Part shown: in pieces, positions 1 to 7,444 of the stretch
Layout of the letters: every line of letters begins with the position of its first letter
How positions within the stretch are numbered: the stretch's first letter is position 1
DNA from: Bordetella parapertussis
Lineage (GTDB): Bacteria > Pseudomonadota > Gammaproteobacteria > Burkholderiales > SG8-39
Assembly (NCBI GenBank): GCA_945897475.1
Contig: CAMDFL010000032.1
Coordinates: 1-34,351, forward strand
Direction: 5' to 3'
Length of the DNA: 34,351 nucleotides
Notes under the pieces: model-generated
Told to the model about the DNA's origin: nothing
Database searches by the model: none
The model's input: the letters and a program-made list of their open reading frames with translations, nothing else
Program-made: the position numbers and the translations under genes

Positions 1-45
1 TCTTGCTGCTGTCCGTTTTTTCATCACCAGTTGGGTCCTATTCAT
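1..45 (-). CDS. start of a gene running off the left edge (partial)
   Basis: After the TAA of the small cytochrome gene there is an ATG four bases on, and the frame stays open for 15 codons to the window edge (MNRTQLVMKKRTAAR). A second ATG eight codons in, at 24..22, has AGGA about 10 bases upstream and would start MKKRTAAR, which looks like the positively charged beginning of a signal peptide. The tight spacing suggests co-transcription with the cytochrome, and an exported redox protein would fit. Too little is visible to name a product. Confidence 0.35.
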   Translation of the reverse strand, partial: MNRTQLVMKKRTAAR

Positions 46-48
46 AGC

Positions 49-384
49 TTACTTGCCTCTGCCATAGTACGCGGCCAGATCCTCTATATCTTTATCCGAC
101 AGCGATTTCGCGATCGCGGTCATGGTGGGATGGCTGCGCTCGTCCGCCCTGTAGGCTTGCAATGCCTTCGCCACATACTGCGCCGACTGTCCGCCGATCA
201 TGGGTACCGAATAGACCGTCGGAAAGGCGGTTTTGTAACCAGCCAGTCCGTGACAGCCGATACACATGGAAACCTTATGGGTAGCGGCCGCAGCATCTCC
301 TTTGGCGGCACTTTGCGCATGAGCGGTTCCGCCCAGGCAGAGCATCATGGCCGCAGCGGATGTAATCAGTAATTTCATCATCAT
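49..384 (-). CDS. small monohaem class I c-type cytochrome (c553/c4-half-like)
   Basis: This is a periplasmic electron carrier with one covalently bound haem. Counted from a GTG at 393, the protein has 114 residues. A signal peptide ends at about residue 26 (TAHA|Q), the haem motif CIGCH is at 44-48, and a Met in HPTM at residue 91 is the likely sixth ligand. The mature domain of about 88 residues ends in the usual C-terminal helix (DIEDLAAYY). Possible starts are GTG 393 and three consecutive ATGs at 384, 381 and 378. I chose 384, which has GAGAA just upstream, but 378 is equally possible. A sigma70-like promoter lies at 452-481, and a second gene starts four bases after the stop. The partner oxidase or reductase cannot be told from this window. 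Confidence 0.85.
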   Translation of the reverse strand: MMMKLLITSAAAMMLCLGGTAHAQSAAKGDAAAATHKVSMCIGCHGLAGYKTAFPTVYSVPMIGGQSAQYVAKALQAYRADERSHPTMTAIAKSLSDKDIEDLAAYYGRGK

Positions 385-451
385 TTTTCTCACGTATTTT
401 CTTCGATCTATCTGGCGTCCGAAGACAGGGAAAGCGGGGAAAAGCGGGGCA

Positions 452-481
452 ATTCTAGCCGATGGCGCACATTCCGGTCAA
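452..481 (-). promoter_or_regulatory. putative sigma70 promoter of the small cytochrome c gene
   Basis: Read on the minus strand, TTGACC (481-476) and TAGAAT (457-452) are separated by 18 bases. The -10 lies about 60-70 bases upstream of the cytochrome start codons. The match is good at both hexamers, but there is no experimental support. Confidence 0.5.
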
Positions 482-568
482 AACGTAATGCAAAGCCTGC
501 GAGGTAAGCAATCCCCAACACCGGCTTTACTGCCATTGATCGCCAAGCGACATGATAGCCAGCGCAAG

Positions 569-598
569 CCCTCGCCCTCACCCTCACCCTCACCCTCA
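569..598. repeat. hexanucleotide tandem repeat, five units (CCCTCA / TGAGGG)
   Basis: Five consecutive CCCTC(A/G) hexamers sit one base beyond the stop codon of the amidase gene. On the minus strand, which is the amidase sense strand, they form five GGG runs separated by three-base loops. This is a canonical G-quadruplex-capable pattern located in the amidase 3' untranslated region. The first unit on the plus strand carries G instead of A at its last position. No gene is evident between the cytochrome promoter and this array. Confidence 0.9.
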
Positions 599-599
599 T

Positions 600-1307
600 T
601 CATTTTGCCTGGCATCGCGCGACAGCGGCCGCGACGGCGGCCGCCATCATTTGGCGGCGCGACGCGGAGGATAGCTCCAATTCCTCGTCGCGATTTACGA
701 TGACCCCGGCTTCAAACAGAATCGCCGGCGTGCGCGCATGCCTCAGCACCACCAGGTTGTCATAGTAATGAACCCCGTTTGGACGATCGGCGAATGGTTT
801 GGATTCACCGAGAATCGGCTCCGCATGATAGAGCGAAGGCTGAAAACCGGCGCGCCGAAGAGTCGCGCCTATGGAAGAAGCGCAGGCGAGGCTAGCTGCC
901 AGCTCGCGATTCTTGCGGGAAACGAAAAGAGAAAAGCCCGCGTAACGGTCGCTGTAACGCCGCGCCACCCCCTCCACGGACCACGGAAGAAGAAAATGCT
1001 CCTGCACCGAATCGTGATGCACCGATAGCAGCAAATGAGCGTTCTTTGCGGCGTGAACACGGTCCATCAAACGCTCCATTTCACCACGCTCGCCAATCAT
1101 AAAAACTTTCGCATTTTCCCTCGCCAAGGCCACGGCGATATCCCCGGCAAGCGCGCGATTAAAAACATGTTCCGCAGTACCTCTGGCGCTGATGGCCCCT
1201 GGCGCCGCCTTACTATGACCAACATCAATGGCAATACCGCCGGCTGCGGCCACCGCCACGAAACTTGAACTCCCTATCGACAAGCCGAGGTAAAACAGAG
1301 ATCTCAC
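600..1307 (-). CDS. N-acetylmuramoyl-L-alanine amidase (Amidase_3 family), exported
   Basis: This is a zinc amidase expected to cleave the bond between MurNAc and L-Ala of peptidoglycan in the periplasm. Family landmarks are all present: IAIDVGHS with the first zinc His, a Glu 15 residues later (GTAEH), the SVHHD motif, and ILFEAGV with the catalytic Glu near the C-terminus. I chose the GTG at 1307, giving 235 residues, because the protein then begins with a normal signal peptide (basic start, hydrophobic stretch, AVAAA|GG). The same frame is open to an ATG at 1451, but that would add about 48 Arg-rich residues and overlap the start codon of the divergent MoxR gene. No AMIN targeting domain is seen, so this is a short AmiC-like catalytic unit. 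A G-rich repeat follows its stop. Confidence 0.8.
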   Translation of the reverse strand: MRSLFYLGLSIGSSSFVAVAAAGGIAIDVGHSKAAPGAISARGTAEHVFNRALAGDIAVALARENAKVFMIGERGEMERLMDRVHAAKNAHLLLSVHHDSVQEHFLLPWSVEGVARRYSDRYAGFSLFVSRKNRELAASLACASSIGATLRRAGFQPSLYHAEPILGESKPFADRPNGVHYYDNLVVLRHARTPAILFEAGVIVNRDEELELSSASRRQMMAAAVAAAVARCQAK

Positions 1308-1449
1308 CGCCCAGCCGGGGTATCGAATCGCCCGCGTTGCATTCTTGGACCCCGGTCGCGCAGCTACCCCACGCAGTCGCCGGATTCGCGCTGCTCTAAT
1401 TATTCGCACTGCTCTTATAATTCCACCTACGAATTTTTTGGACCAAACC

Positions 1450-2292
1450 ATGCGCTTTAACGGCTCCGATACCTACATTGCGACAGACGATTTAAACCTC
1501 GCGGTCAACGCCGCCGTCATCCTGCAACGGCCACTGTTGATCAAAGGCGAACCCGGCACCGGCAAAACCAAGCTCGCCGAAGAAGTGGCGCGCGCCTTAC
1601 ATATGCCGCTCTACGAGTGGCACATCAAATCCACCACCAAGGCGCAACAAGGCCTATATGAATACGATGCTGTTAGCCGATTACGCGATTCGCAGTTGGG
1701 CGACCCTAAGGTTCAGGATATTTCCAACTATATCGTGCGCGGCACGCTTTGGCAGGCATTTACCGCGGACAAACCCGTAGTCTTGCTGATCGACGAAATC
1801 GACAAGGCCGACATCGAGTTTCCCAATGATCTGCTCCGGGAACTCGACCGCATGGAGTTCTACGTCTATGAGACCAAGGAACTCGTTCGCGCGAAGCACC
1901 GCCCATTGGTATTCATCACCTCTAACAACGAAAAAGAACTGCCCGACGCATTTCTGCGGCGCTGCTTCTTTCATTACATAAGATTCCCCGACAAGGAAAC
2001 CATGGAAAAAATTGTCGCGGTGCATTTCCCGAATATCAAGAAAAACCTGCTACGCGAAGCCCTGGAGGCATTCTTCGAGGTTCGCGAGGCCCCCGGATTG
2101 AAGAAAAAGCCCTCCACCTCGGAACTGCTTGACTGGCTGAAGCTGCTCCTGGCCGAAGACATTTCGCCGGATGCCCTGCGCTCTGCCGACCGCAGGGCAA
2201 TCATTCCGCCGCTACACGGCGCGCTTTTGAAAAACGAGCAGGATGTGCATCTATTCGAGCGGCTGATTTTCATGTCCCGCCAGGCTCGTTGA
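1450..2292 (+). CDS. MoxR-family AAA+ ATPase (CoxD-like)
   Basis: This is a cytosolic AAA+ ATPase of 280 residues. The ATG at 1450 gives MRFNGSDTYI; an upstream extension would run back into the divergent amidase. Walker A GEPGTGKT is at 33-40, Walker B VVLLIDE at 110-116, a sensor-1 region FITSNN at 155-160, and an AFLRRC arginine-finger-like segment at 167-172. MoxR ATPases usually act as chaperones with a VWA-domain partner to mature or activate metal enzymes or membrane complexes. Here the next gene, 57 bases downstream on the same strand, encodes such a VWA protein, so the pair is probably one functional unit. CoxD/CoxE is the closest described pair, but no CO dehydrogenase genes are in the window and the client is unknown. 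Confidence 0.9.
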   Translation: MRFNGSDTYIATDDLNLAVNAAVILQRPLLIKGEPGTGKTKLAEEVARALHMPLYEWHIKSTTKAQQGLYEYDAVSRLRDSQLGDPKVQDISNYIVRGTLWQAFTADKPVVLLIDEIDKADIEFPNDLLRELDRMEFYVYETKELVRAKHRPLVFITSNNEKELPDAFLRRCFFHYIRFPDKETMEKIVAVHFPNIKKNLLREALEAFFEVREAPGLKKKPSTSELLDWLKLLLAEDISPDALRSADRRAIIPPLHGALLKNEQDVHLFERLIFMSRQAR

Positions 2293-2349
2293 TTTCGAGC
2301 CCGTTGATTCCATAATCGCAATCCGCCCCGCAACCACCAAGCCACCAAC

Positions 2350-3525
2350 GTGCTCGCTGGATTCTTCCTCAAACTCAAAGAACACAAGATTCCGGTTTCG
2401 ATCAAGGAGTATCTGGTCTTAATCGAAGGCATGGAAAAGCACGTCATATCGCCTTCCATCGATGAGTTCTATTTTTTCGCGCGCACTACCCTGGTCAAAG
2501 ACGAGGCCAATTTCGACAAGTTCGACCGCGCGTTCGGCGAATTCTTCAAAGGCATCGAAAATCTAGTGGGACAAGGGCTCGAATTCCCGCTTGAGTGGCT
2601 TCGAAAACAAACCGAACTCACGCTGACCGAGGAAGAGCGTGCTCAGATCGAGGCGATGGGCGGTTGGGACAAGCTGATGGATGCCTTGAAGAAAAAACTG
2701 GAGGAGCAAAAGGGCCGGCATCAGGGAGGCAATCGCATGATAGGCACAGCGGGTACTTCACCATTCGGTGCCTACGGTTACAACCCCGAGGGCATCCGCA
2801 TCGGTCAAAAGGAATCGCGGCATCGCCGCGCCGTGAAAGTCTGGGATGCGCGCGAGTACCGCAACCTGGATGGCGCCACTGAATTGGGCATACGCAACAT
2901 CAAGGTTGCGCTTCGACGCCTGCGCCGCTTCGCGCGCGAAGGCTCGCCTGACGAACTCGATCTGGACAACACCATAGACAAGACGGCTCGCAACGCAGGT
3001 TGGCTCGACCTGCAAATGCGCCCGGAACGTCATAACGCCGCCAAGGTACTTTTATTTCTGGATATTGGCGGATCCATGGACGATCACGTCAAGCTGGCCG
3101 AAGAACTTTTCTCGGCCGCGAAAAGCGAATTCAAGCACCTGGAATACTTTTACTTCCACAACTGCCTGTACGACTTTGTATGGAAGGACAATCATCGCCG
3201 GCATACGGAACGCATCCGCACCTGGGACATCCTGCACAAGTACGGACACGACTACAAGCTGGTATTCGTGGGCGATGCGACCATGAGTCCCTATGAAATT
3301 CTGCAACCTGGCGGCTCGATTGAGTACAGCAACGACGAGGCCGGTGCTGTCTGGATCAGGCGAATGCTGGAGGTCTACCGCAGGTCCGTCTGGCTCAACC
3401 CCGAACCCGAGGACATGTGGCAGTACCGGCAATCGATCACGATTATTCGGGAATTGATGGGAGGGCGCATGTTCCCAACCACCATCGAGGGGCTTGAAAA
3501 AGCGATGAAGTCCTTGACCAAATAG
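2350..3525 (+). CDS. CoxE-like VWA-domain protein, partner of the MoxR ATPase
   Basis: The protein is 391 residues if started at the GTG at 2350; the next in-frame ATG (2431) would remove 27 conserved-looking residues. The C-terminal half is a von Willebrand A fold with the metal-site motif LFLDIGGSMD at 236-243 (Asp238, Gly240, Ser242) and a later VGDATMS (about 308-313). The usual DxSxS is therefore DxGGS, a variant I recall from CoxE-like proteins. The N-terminal 200 residues are helical and charged (KKKLEEQK near 115). No signal peptide is present, so it is cytosolic. VWA proteins of this type work with MoxR ATPases. The gene converges with the gspE-like gene; a perfect hairpin lies 58 bases beyond its stop. 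Confidence 0.88.
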   Translation: MLAGFFLKLKEHKIPVSIKEYLVLIEGMEKHVISPSIDEFYFFARTTLVKDEANFDKFDRAFGEFFKGIENLVGQGLEFPLEWLRKQTELTLTEEERAQIEAMGGWDKLMDALKKKLEEQKGRHQGGNRMIGTAGTSPFGAYGYNPEGIRIGQKESRHRRAVKVWDAREYRNLDGATELGIRNIKVALRRLRRFAREGSPDELDLDNTIDKTARNAGWLDLQMRPERHNAAKVLLFLDIGGSMDDHVKLAEELFSAAKSEFKHLEYFYFHNCLYDFVWKDNHRRHTERIRTWDILHKYGHDYKLVFVGDATMSPYEILQPGGSIEYSNDEAGAVWIRRMLEVYRRSVWLNPEPEDMWQYRQSITIIRELMGGRMFPTTIEGLEKAMKSLTK

Positions 3526-3582
3526 ATCTTGGTCATTGGACGCTACCCAGTCTCCCGGATTTTCTCTGAGGTGGGGGATATG

Positions 3583-3603
3583 CAAGGGGGCAGCGCCCCC
3601 TTG
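3583..3603. terminator. perfect hairpin between convergent genes, possible bidirectional terminator
   Basis: A 9-bp perfect GC-rich stem (CAAGGGGGC with GCCCCCTTG) closes a 3-base loop between the stops of the VWA gene and the GspE-like gene. There is no long T tract on either side (TTGTTCCT follows on the plus strand), so the fit to an intrinsic terminator is partial. Position and symmetry suit a two-way transcription end. Confidence 0.5.
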
Positions 3604-3621
3604 TTCCTGACCCTGCGCACG

Positions 3622-5418
3622 CTAACCCTGACCCGGTGGCGGCGCGACCGCCATGACTTCCTCGAAGGTGGTCTGGCCGAGGCCAACTTTCATGGCGCCG
3701 CTGATGCGAAGCGGCTTCATGCCTTCCTTGTAGCCGATCTCGCGAATTTTCGACAAATCGGCGGACTCGTTGATGAGCTTTCGCACGGCCGGGGACATCA
3801 GCAGTATTTCGTAGAGGCCTAACCGCCCCATGAATCCGGTATTGCGGCACTCGAGACATCCAACCGGACGATGAACGAATTCCGGTCGCTTCGCCTTCCA
3901 GGGCGCGACGAACTCCTCCCAGCTCATATCGTCGGCACGTAAGGATTCAAAGGCGACTTTTTGCTTGCAATGCTTGCATAGCGTTCTCACCAGGCGCTGC
4001 GCCATCACACCCAGAATTGTTGAATTGAGCAGGTAGGGCGCAATGCCAAGATCGAGCAGGCGAGTGATCGCGGATGCGGCGTCATTGGTGTGCAGAGTCG
4101 AGAGCACGAGGTGTCCGGTGAGCGCGGCCTGCACCGCCATCTCGGCGGTTTCAAGGTCACGTATCTCTCCGACCATGATGATATCCGGGTCCTGGCGCAT
4201 CAGCGCACGCACGCCATCGGCGAACCCCAAATCTATGCCATGCGTCACCTGCATCTGATTGAAGGCCGGCTCCACCATTTCGATCGGGTCTTCGATGGTG
4301 CAGACGTTAACGGCTTCTGTAGCAAGACTCTTTAGCGTTGAATACAGCGTAGTGGTCTTACCCGAACCGGTCGGCCCGGTCACCAGAATGATGCCGTGGG
4401 GCCGCGCGGTCATGGCATTCCAACGGGTCTTGTCGTCCTCGGAGAAACCTAATTCCGAGAAATCGCGCACCAGCACCTCCGGGTCGAAAATCCGCATCAC
4501 CAGCTTTTCACCGAACGCGGTGGGCAGCGTGGACAGACGCAGCTCGATTTCCAGTCCGTCGGCGGTGCGCGTCTTCAAGCGCCCATCCTGCGGACGCCGT
4601 TTCTCGACCACGTCCATTCGGCCCAGAATCTTGATTCGGCTGGTCATCGCCGCCATCACCGGCATCGGTATCTGGTAGACCTGATGCAACACGCCATCAA
4701 TGCGAAATCTGACATAACCAACATCGCGCCGCGGTTCAAGATGGATATCGCTTGCGCGCTGATCGAACGCGTACTGCCACAACCAATCGACCACATGGAC
4801 GATATGCTGGTCATTGGCATCGAGTTGCTTGTTGGTCCTGCCCATTTCGACCAACTGCTCGAAATTGCCCACGCCGCTGCGCTGATCGCCCTTGGCGGAG
4901 GCGCCCTTGATGGATTTGGCCAGGTTATAAAACTCGACCTGATAACGGGCGATGTCCTGCGGGTTGGCGACTACTCGCCTGATTTCAAGGCGAAGGATGG
5001 ATTTCAGTTCCTTTTCCCACTCCTTGACATAGGGCTCGCAGGTGGCGATCACCACTTCGCGAGTGGTGACTTCAACCGGAAGTATCTTGAAACGCGTTGC
5101 GTACGCGTTGGACATCACATCGGTCACCGCGGAAAAATTGATTTTCAAGGGATCGATATGGTAGTAATCCAAGCCGGTTTTCTGCGCCAGCCACTCGGTC
5201 ATCCATTCAAGGTGCATGAGCTTGGCAGGTGGATTGGGCATTTTCCACTTCTGGTCGGCAACGAGAACCAGGGGATGATGATCGCCGCGATGCATGCGCC
5301 GCTCGGCAATCAAGCGGTCCGCCTCGGCGCGCTCCAACAATTGATCGGCGACCATTTGATCAAGCACCTCGCCCAGCGTCAGGCGATGATCCGGGGCGAT
5401 TTCAGCGGCGGTTTGCAT
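3622..5418 (-). CDS. GspE/PilB-family type II secretion / type IV pilus ATPase, orphan
   Basis: This is a hexameric cytosolic secretion ATPase of 598 residues, a normal length for GspE/PilB. The N-terminal region (about 1-200) resembles the T2SSE_N/MshEN-type module. The Asp box RASDIHLEPR is at 221-230, Walker A GPTGSGKT at 348-355, Walker B in MRQDPDIIMVGEIRD at 407-421, and the His box TGHLVLSTLHTND at 434-446. Two CxxC pairs (481/484 and 521/524) form the zinc subdomain typical of extension ATPases such as GspE and PilB rather than of retraction ATPases such as PilT. No pilin, platform protein, secretin or prepilin peptidase gene is nearby, so it must serve machinery encoded elsewhere. 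The ATG at 5418 is the only good start; the ribosome site is weak. Confidence 0.92.
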   Translation of the reverse strand: MQTAAEIAPDHRLTLGEVLDQMVADQLLERAEADRLIAERRMHRGDHHPLVLVADQKWKMPNPPAKLMHLEWMTEWLAQKTGLDYYHIDPLKINFSAVTDVMSNAYATRFKILPVEVTTREVVIATCEPYVKEWEKELKSILRLEIRRVVANPQDIARYQVEFYNLAKSIKGASAKGDQRSGVGNFEQLVEMGRTNKQLDANDQHIVHVVDWLWQYAFDQRASDIHLEPRRDVGYVRFRIDGVLHQVYQIPMPVMAAMTSRIKILGRMDVVEKRRPQDGRLKTRTADGLEIELRLSTLPTAFGEKLVMRIFDPEVLVRDFSELGFSEDDKTRWNAMTARPHGIILVTGPTGSGKTTTLYSTLKSLATEAVNVCTIEDPIEMVEPAFNQMQVTHGIDLGFADGVRALMRQDPDIIMVGEIRDLETAEMAVQAALTGHLVLSTLHTNDAASAITRLLDLGIAPYLLNSTILGVMAQRLVRTLCKHCKQKVAFESLRADDMSWEEFVAPWKAKRPEFVHRPVGCLECRNTGFMGRLGLYEILLMSPAVRKLINESADLSKIREIGYKEGMKPLRISGAMKVGLGQTTFEEVMAVAPPPGQG

Positions 5419-5644
5419 TTGTAATCCGCATTTTTATCAATTTGAATTCTGAAAACAACCCCAAGGACATAACCCCAGAACTTTTCGGGAATAGTCGCAC
5501 AAACACACCATACAAACGCACTATAGCCACGGCATTCCGCTGCGGCAAGCGTGCAATTGAATCACCAATCGCAAAGCGCTTTGACTTCCACTACGAACTG
5601 GGACATTCTTCGTCTCCATTTTTGAATCACACAAGGAGATCAGC

Positions 5645-6148
5645 ATGGCAATCAAGGTCGGCGACAAACTACCAGAAGGCATCCTCAGCGAAACCGTGGA
5701 ATTTGACGGCGCGGGTTGCCCGATGCCCCCAAATCCTGTCAACGTTGCCGAAGCGAGCAAGGGCAAGAAAATTGCCATCTTCGGCCTCCCCGGTGCATAT
5801 ACCCCGACCTGCTCCGCAAAGCATCTGCCCAGTTACGTGCAGAACTTCGACGCTTTGAAGGCCAAGGGCGTGGACGAAATCTGGTGCATAACCACCAACG
5901 ATGCGTTCGTCCTGGCAGCCTGGGGCCGCGAACACAAAGCCATCGGCAAGGTGCGCATGCTCGCCGACGGCAGTGCCGATTATGTGAAAAAACTCGACCT
6001 TGCGCTGGACTTGACGGCGCGCGGCATGGGCGTGCGCTCCAACCGCTACTCGATGCTGGTGGTAGACGGCACGGTGAAAAACGTCAACGTGGAAGGTCCC
6101 GGCAAGTACGAAGTCTCCGGTGCGGAAGCGATGCTGGCGCAGTTGTAG
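5645..6148 (+). CDS. Prx5-type peroxiredoxin
   Basis: This is a thiol peroxidase of 167 residues that reduces hydrogen peroxide or organic hydroperoxides with thiol donors such as glutathione or thioredoxin. The redoxin domain carries the active-site motif PGAYTPTCS, with the peroxidatic Cys at 56 and Thr at 53. A conserved Arg in GVRSNRYS (131 or 134) completes the active site. Cys25 and Cys81 are additional cysteines that could resolve the sulfenic acid. No signal peptide is present, so it is cytosolic. A strong ribosome binding site AAGGAG (5633-5638) precedes the ATG, and a clear terminator follows, so it is monocistronic. The 226 bases upstream, shared with the divergent ATPase gene, contain no promoter or operator I can assign with confidence. 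Confidence 0.93.
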   Translation: MAIKVGDKLPEGILSETVEFDGAGCPMPPNPVNVAEASKGKKIAIFGLPGAYTPTCSAKHLPSYVQNFDALKAKGVDEIWCITTNDAFVLAAWGREHKAIGKVRMLADGSADYVKKLDLALDLTARGMGVRSNRYSMLVVDGTVKNVNVEGPGKYEVSGAEAMLAQL

Positions 6149-6164
6149 AATCTTCGTCCCTAAC

Positions 6165-6200
6165 AAGGTCGCGTTGAATTTCGACGCGACCTTTTCCTTT
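6165..6200 (+). terminator. rho-independent terminator of the peroxiredoxin gene
   Basis: AAGGTCGCGT (6165-6174) pairs perfectly with ACGCGACCTT (6184-6193) around a 9-base loop, followed by the T-rich tail TTCCTTT. It begins 17 bases after the peroxiredoxin stop codon. Confidence 0.85.
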
Positions 6201-6368
6201 GGGCTATGACAACCTAATGAACCGATGTCCCAGTGTTGCCTGTGCAGGCGTCCTTATGCGGCCATGACGTGACAATGATTATGCGTTTTGCGACAGGCTC
6301 CATACCGCCGAGTCAGTTTCCACTTCCATCTTCTTCCACATACCGGACTCATCGCAATCCGGTCGATA

Positions 6369-6443
6369 CTCCGGCCCGGTGCCGGCGGTATTCTCGGTTC
6401 GGATTTCGTCGCCAAAGCGACACTTTCCGCTTACCGCGTGGTT
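6369..6443 (+). pseudogene. remnant resembling a Bug/TctC-family receptor
   Basis: Within an otherwise gene-free 260-base gap, the plus strand reads LRPGAGGILGSDFVAKATL and then SAYRVV. This matches the family's conserved block, which in the intact neighbour reads NRAGAGGTIGSEMVAKSKPD and then GYTL. I count 11 identities over 23 positions plus several conservative changes. Upstream, a PVD-like segment is readable only in another frame, as expected after a frameshift. No other part of a receptor gene is recognisable on either side. The fragment is on the opposite strand to the intact receptor, so it is not simply a tandem duplicate end. A chance match in a short stretch cannot be excluded. Confidence 0.45.
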
Positions 6444-6464
6444 AAGCATCCAGCTGGACCGTCC

Positions 6465-7418
6465 CTACTGCACAGTCGCCCCAGTCTCCCGAATCACCCG
6501 TCCCCATTTTTCATACTCAACACGAATCAGCGTCGCAAGCTCCTCAGGACTGCCGGTGGATACTTCCAACCCGGTCGCGATGATGGCGGGTCGCACATCA
6601 GGCGCCCTCAACAGCTTGGTGATGTCGCCGTTCAGGCGCAATACGATGTCGCGCGGCATGCCAGCCGGTCCGAGCAGTGCCACCCAGATGGTGGCTTCGT
6701 AGCCGCTGACTCCCGCCTCATGCAATGTGGGCACATCCGGCATCTGGGAGGAGCGCGCGGGCGTGGATACCGCCAACGCGCGCAGTCGAGCGTTCTTGAC
6801 CTGCGGTATCGCGATCGGTGTGCCGACAAAACCCACCTTGACCTGGCCGCCGATCACGTCCTGGGTTGCGCGGCTGCTGTCCTTGTAGGGCACATGGTTC
6901 ATGTTGACACCGGCGATGGAGGCGAACAGGGCGCCCACCAGATGCTGGGTGCTGCCATTGCCCGAGGAGGCGTAGTCGATTGCGCCGGGCTGCGCCTTGG
7001 CCATGTCAATCAGGTCTCGCACTGTTTTCGCAGGCAAACCGGGATTCACCACCAGTACATAAGGACCATCGGCGACTTTCGCAATGGAAGTGAAGTCCTT
7101 CAAGGCGTCATAGGTGAGCGTCTTGTACAGGTTGGCGCTGATCACATGCGTTGGGGATGTGATCATCAAGGTATAGCCGTCGGGTTTGGATTTCGCGACC
7201 ATCTCCGAACCGATGGTGCCGCCGGCGCCGGCGCGATTCTCGACCACAATCGGCTGGCCCATCGAATCGCCCAATTTGGCGGCGATGATGCGTCCGGGAA
7301 CATCAACCAATCCGCCCACGCCAAACGGCAGCACCAGTCTTAGGGGCTTGTTGGGATAGTTCTGTGCGACTGCTGCATTCGCCGCAAGCAACATTGCGAA
7401 ACCCAAAATTATCCGCAT
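6465..7418 (-). CDS. Bug/TctC-family periplasmic tripartite tricarboxylate receptor
   Basis: This is a periplasmic solute-binding protein of 317 residues, the usual size. A signal peptide (MRIILGFAMLLAANAAVA|QNYP) is followed by family landmarks: YPNKPLRLVLPFGVGG with the ligand-binding loop, ENRAGAGGTIGSEMVAKSKP, DGYTLM, and a C-terminal RVEYEKWGRVI helix. An excellent ribosome site AAAGGAG (7427-7433) stands 8 bases before the ATG. In this family such receptors bind carboxylates or related small molecules and pass them to TctAB, but many are orphans. No tctA or tctB is here. The hydrolase gene 26 bases upstream on the same strand suggests that the ligand is also its substrate or product; the ligand cannot be predicted. 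Confidence 0.92.
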   Translation of the reverse strand: MRIILGFAMLLAANAAVAQNYPNKPLRLVLPFGVGGLVDVPGRIIAAKLGDSMGQPIVVENRAGAGGTIGSEMVAKSKPDGYTLMITSPTHVISANLYKTLTYDALKDFTSIAKVADGPYVLVVNPGLPAKTVRDLIDMAKAQPGAIDYASSGNGSTQHLVGALFASIAGVNMNHVPYKDSSRATQDVIGGQVKVGFVGTPIAIPQVKNARLRALAVSTPARSSQMPDVPTLHEAGVSGYEATIWVALLGPAGMPRDIVLRLNGDITKLLRAPDVRPAIIATGLEVSTGSPEELATLIRVEYEKWGRVIRETGATVQ

Positions 7419-7444
7419 GAGATCTGCTCCTTTAATTTCGCGTT

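Noticed and set aside
408-599. Short minus-strand frame starting in the hexamer array
   Set aside because: The N-terminus is only the translated repeat (RVRVRVRA), with no ribosome site and no family features; it also covers the cytochrome promoter.
4684-5424. Long plus-strand open frames opposite the GspE-like gene and other large genes
   Set aside because: They mirror strongly conserved proteins on the other strand, lack ribosome sites and show no family features; they are shadows caused by codon bias.
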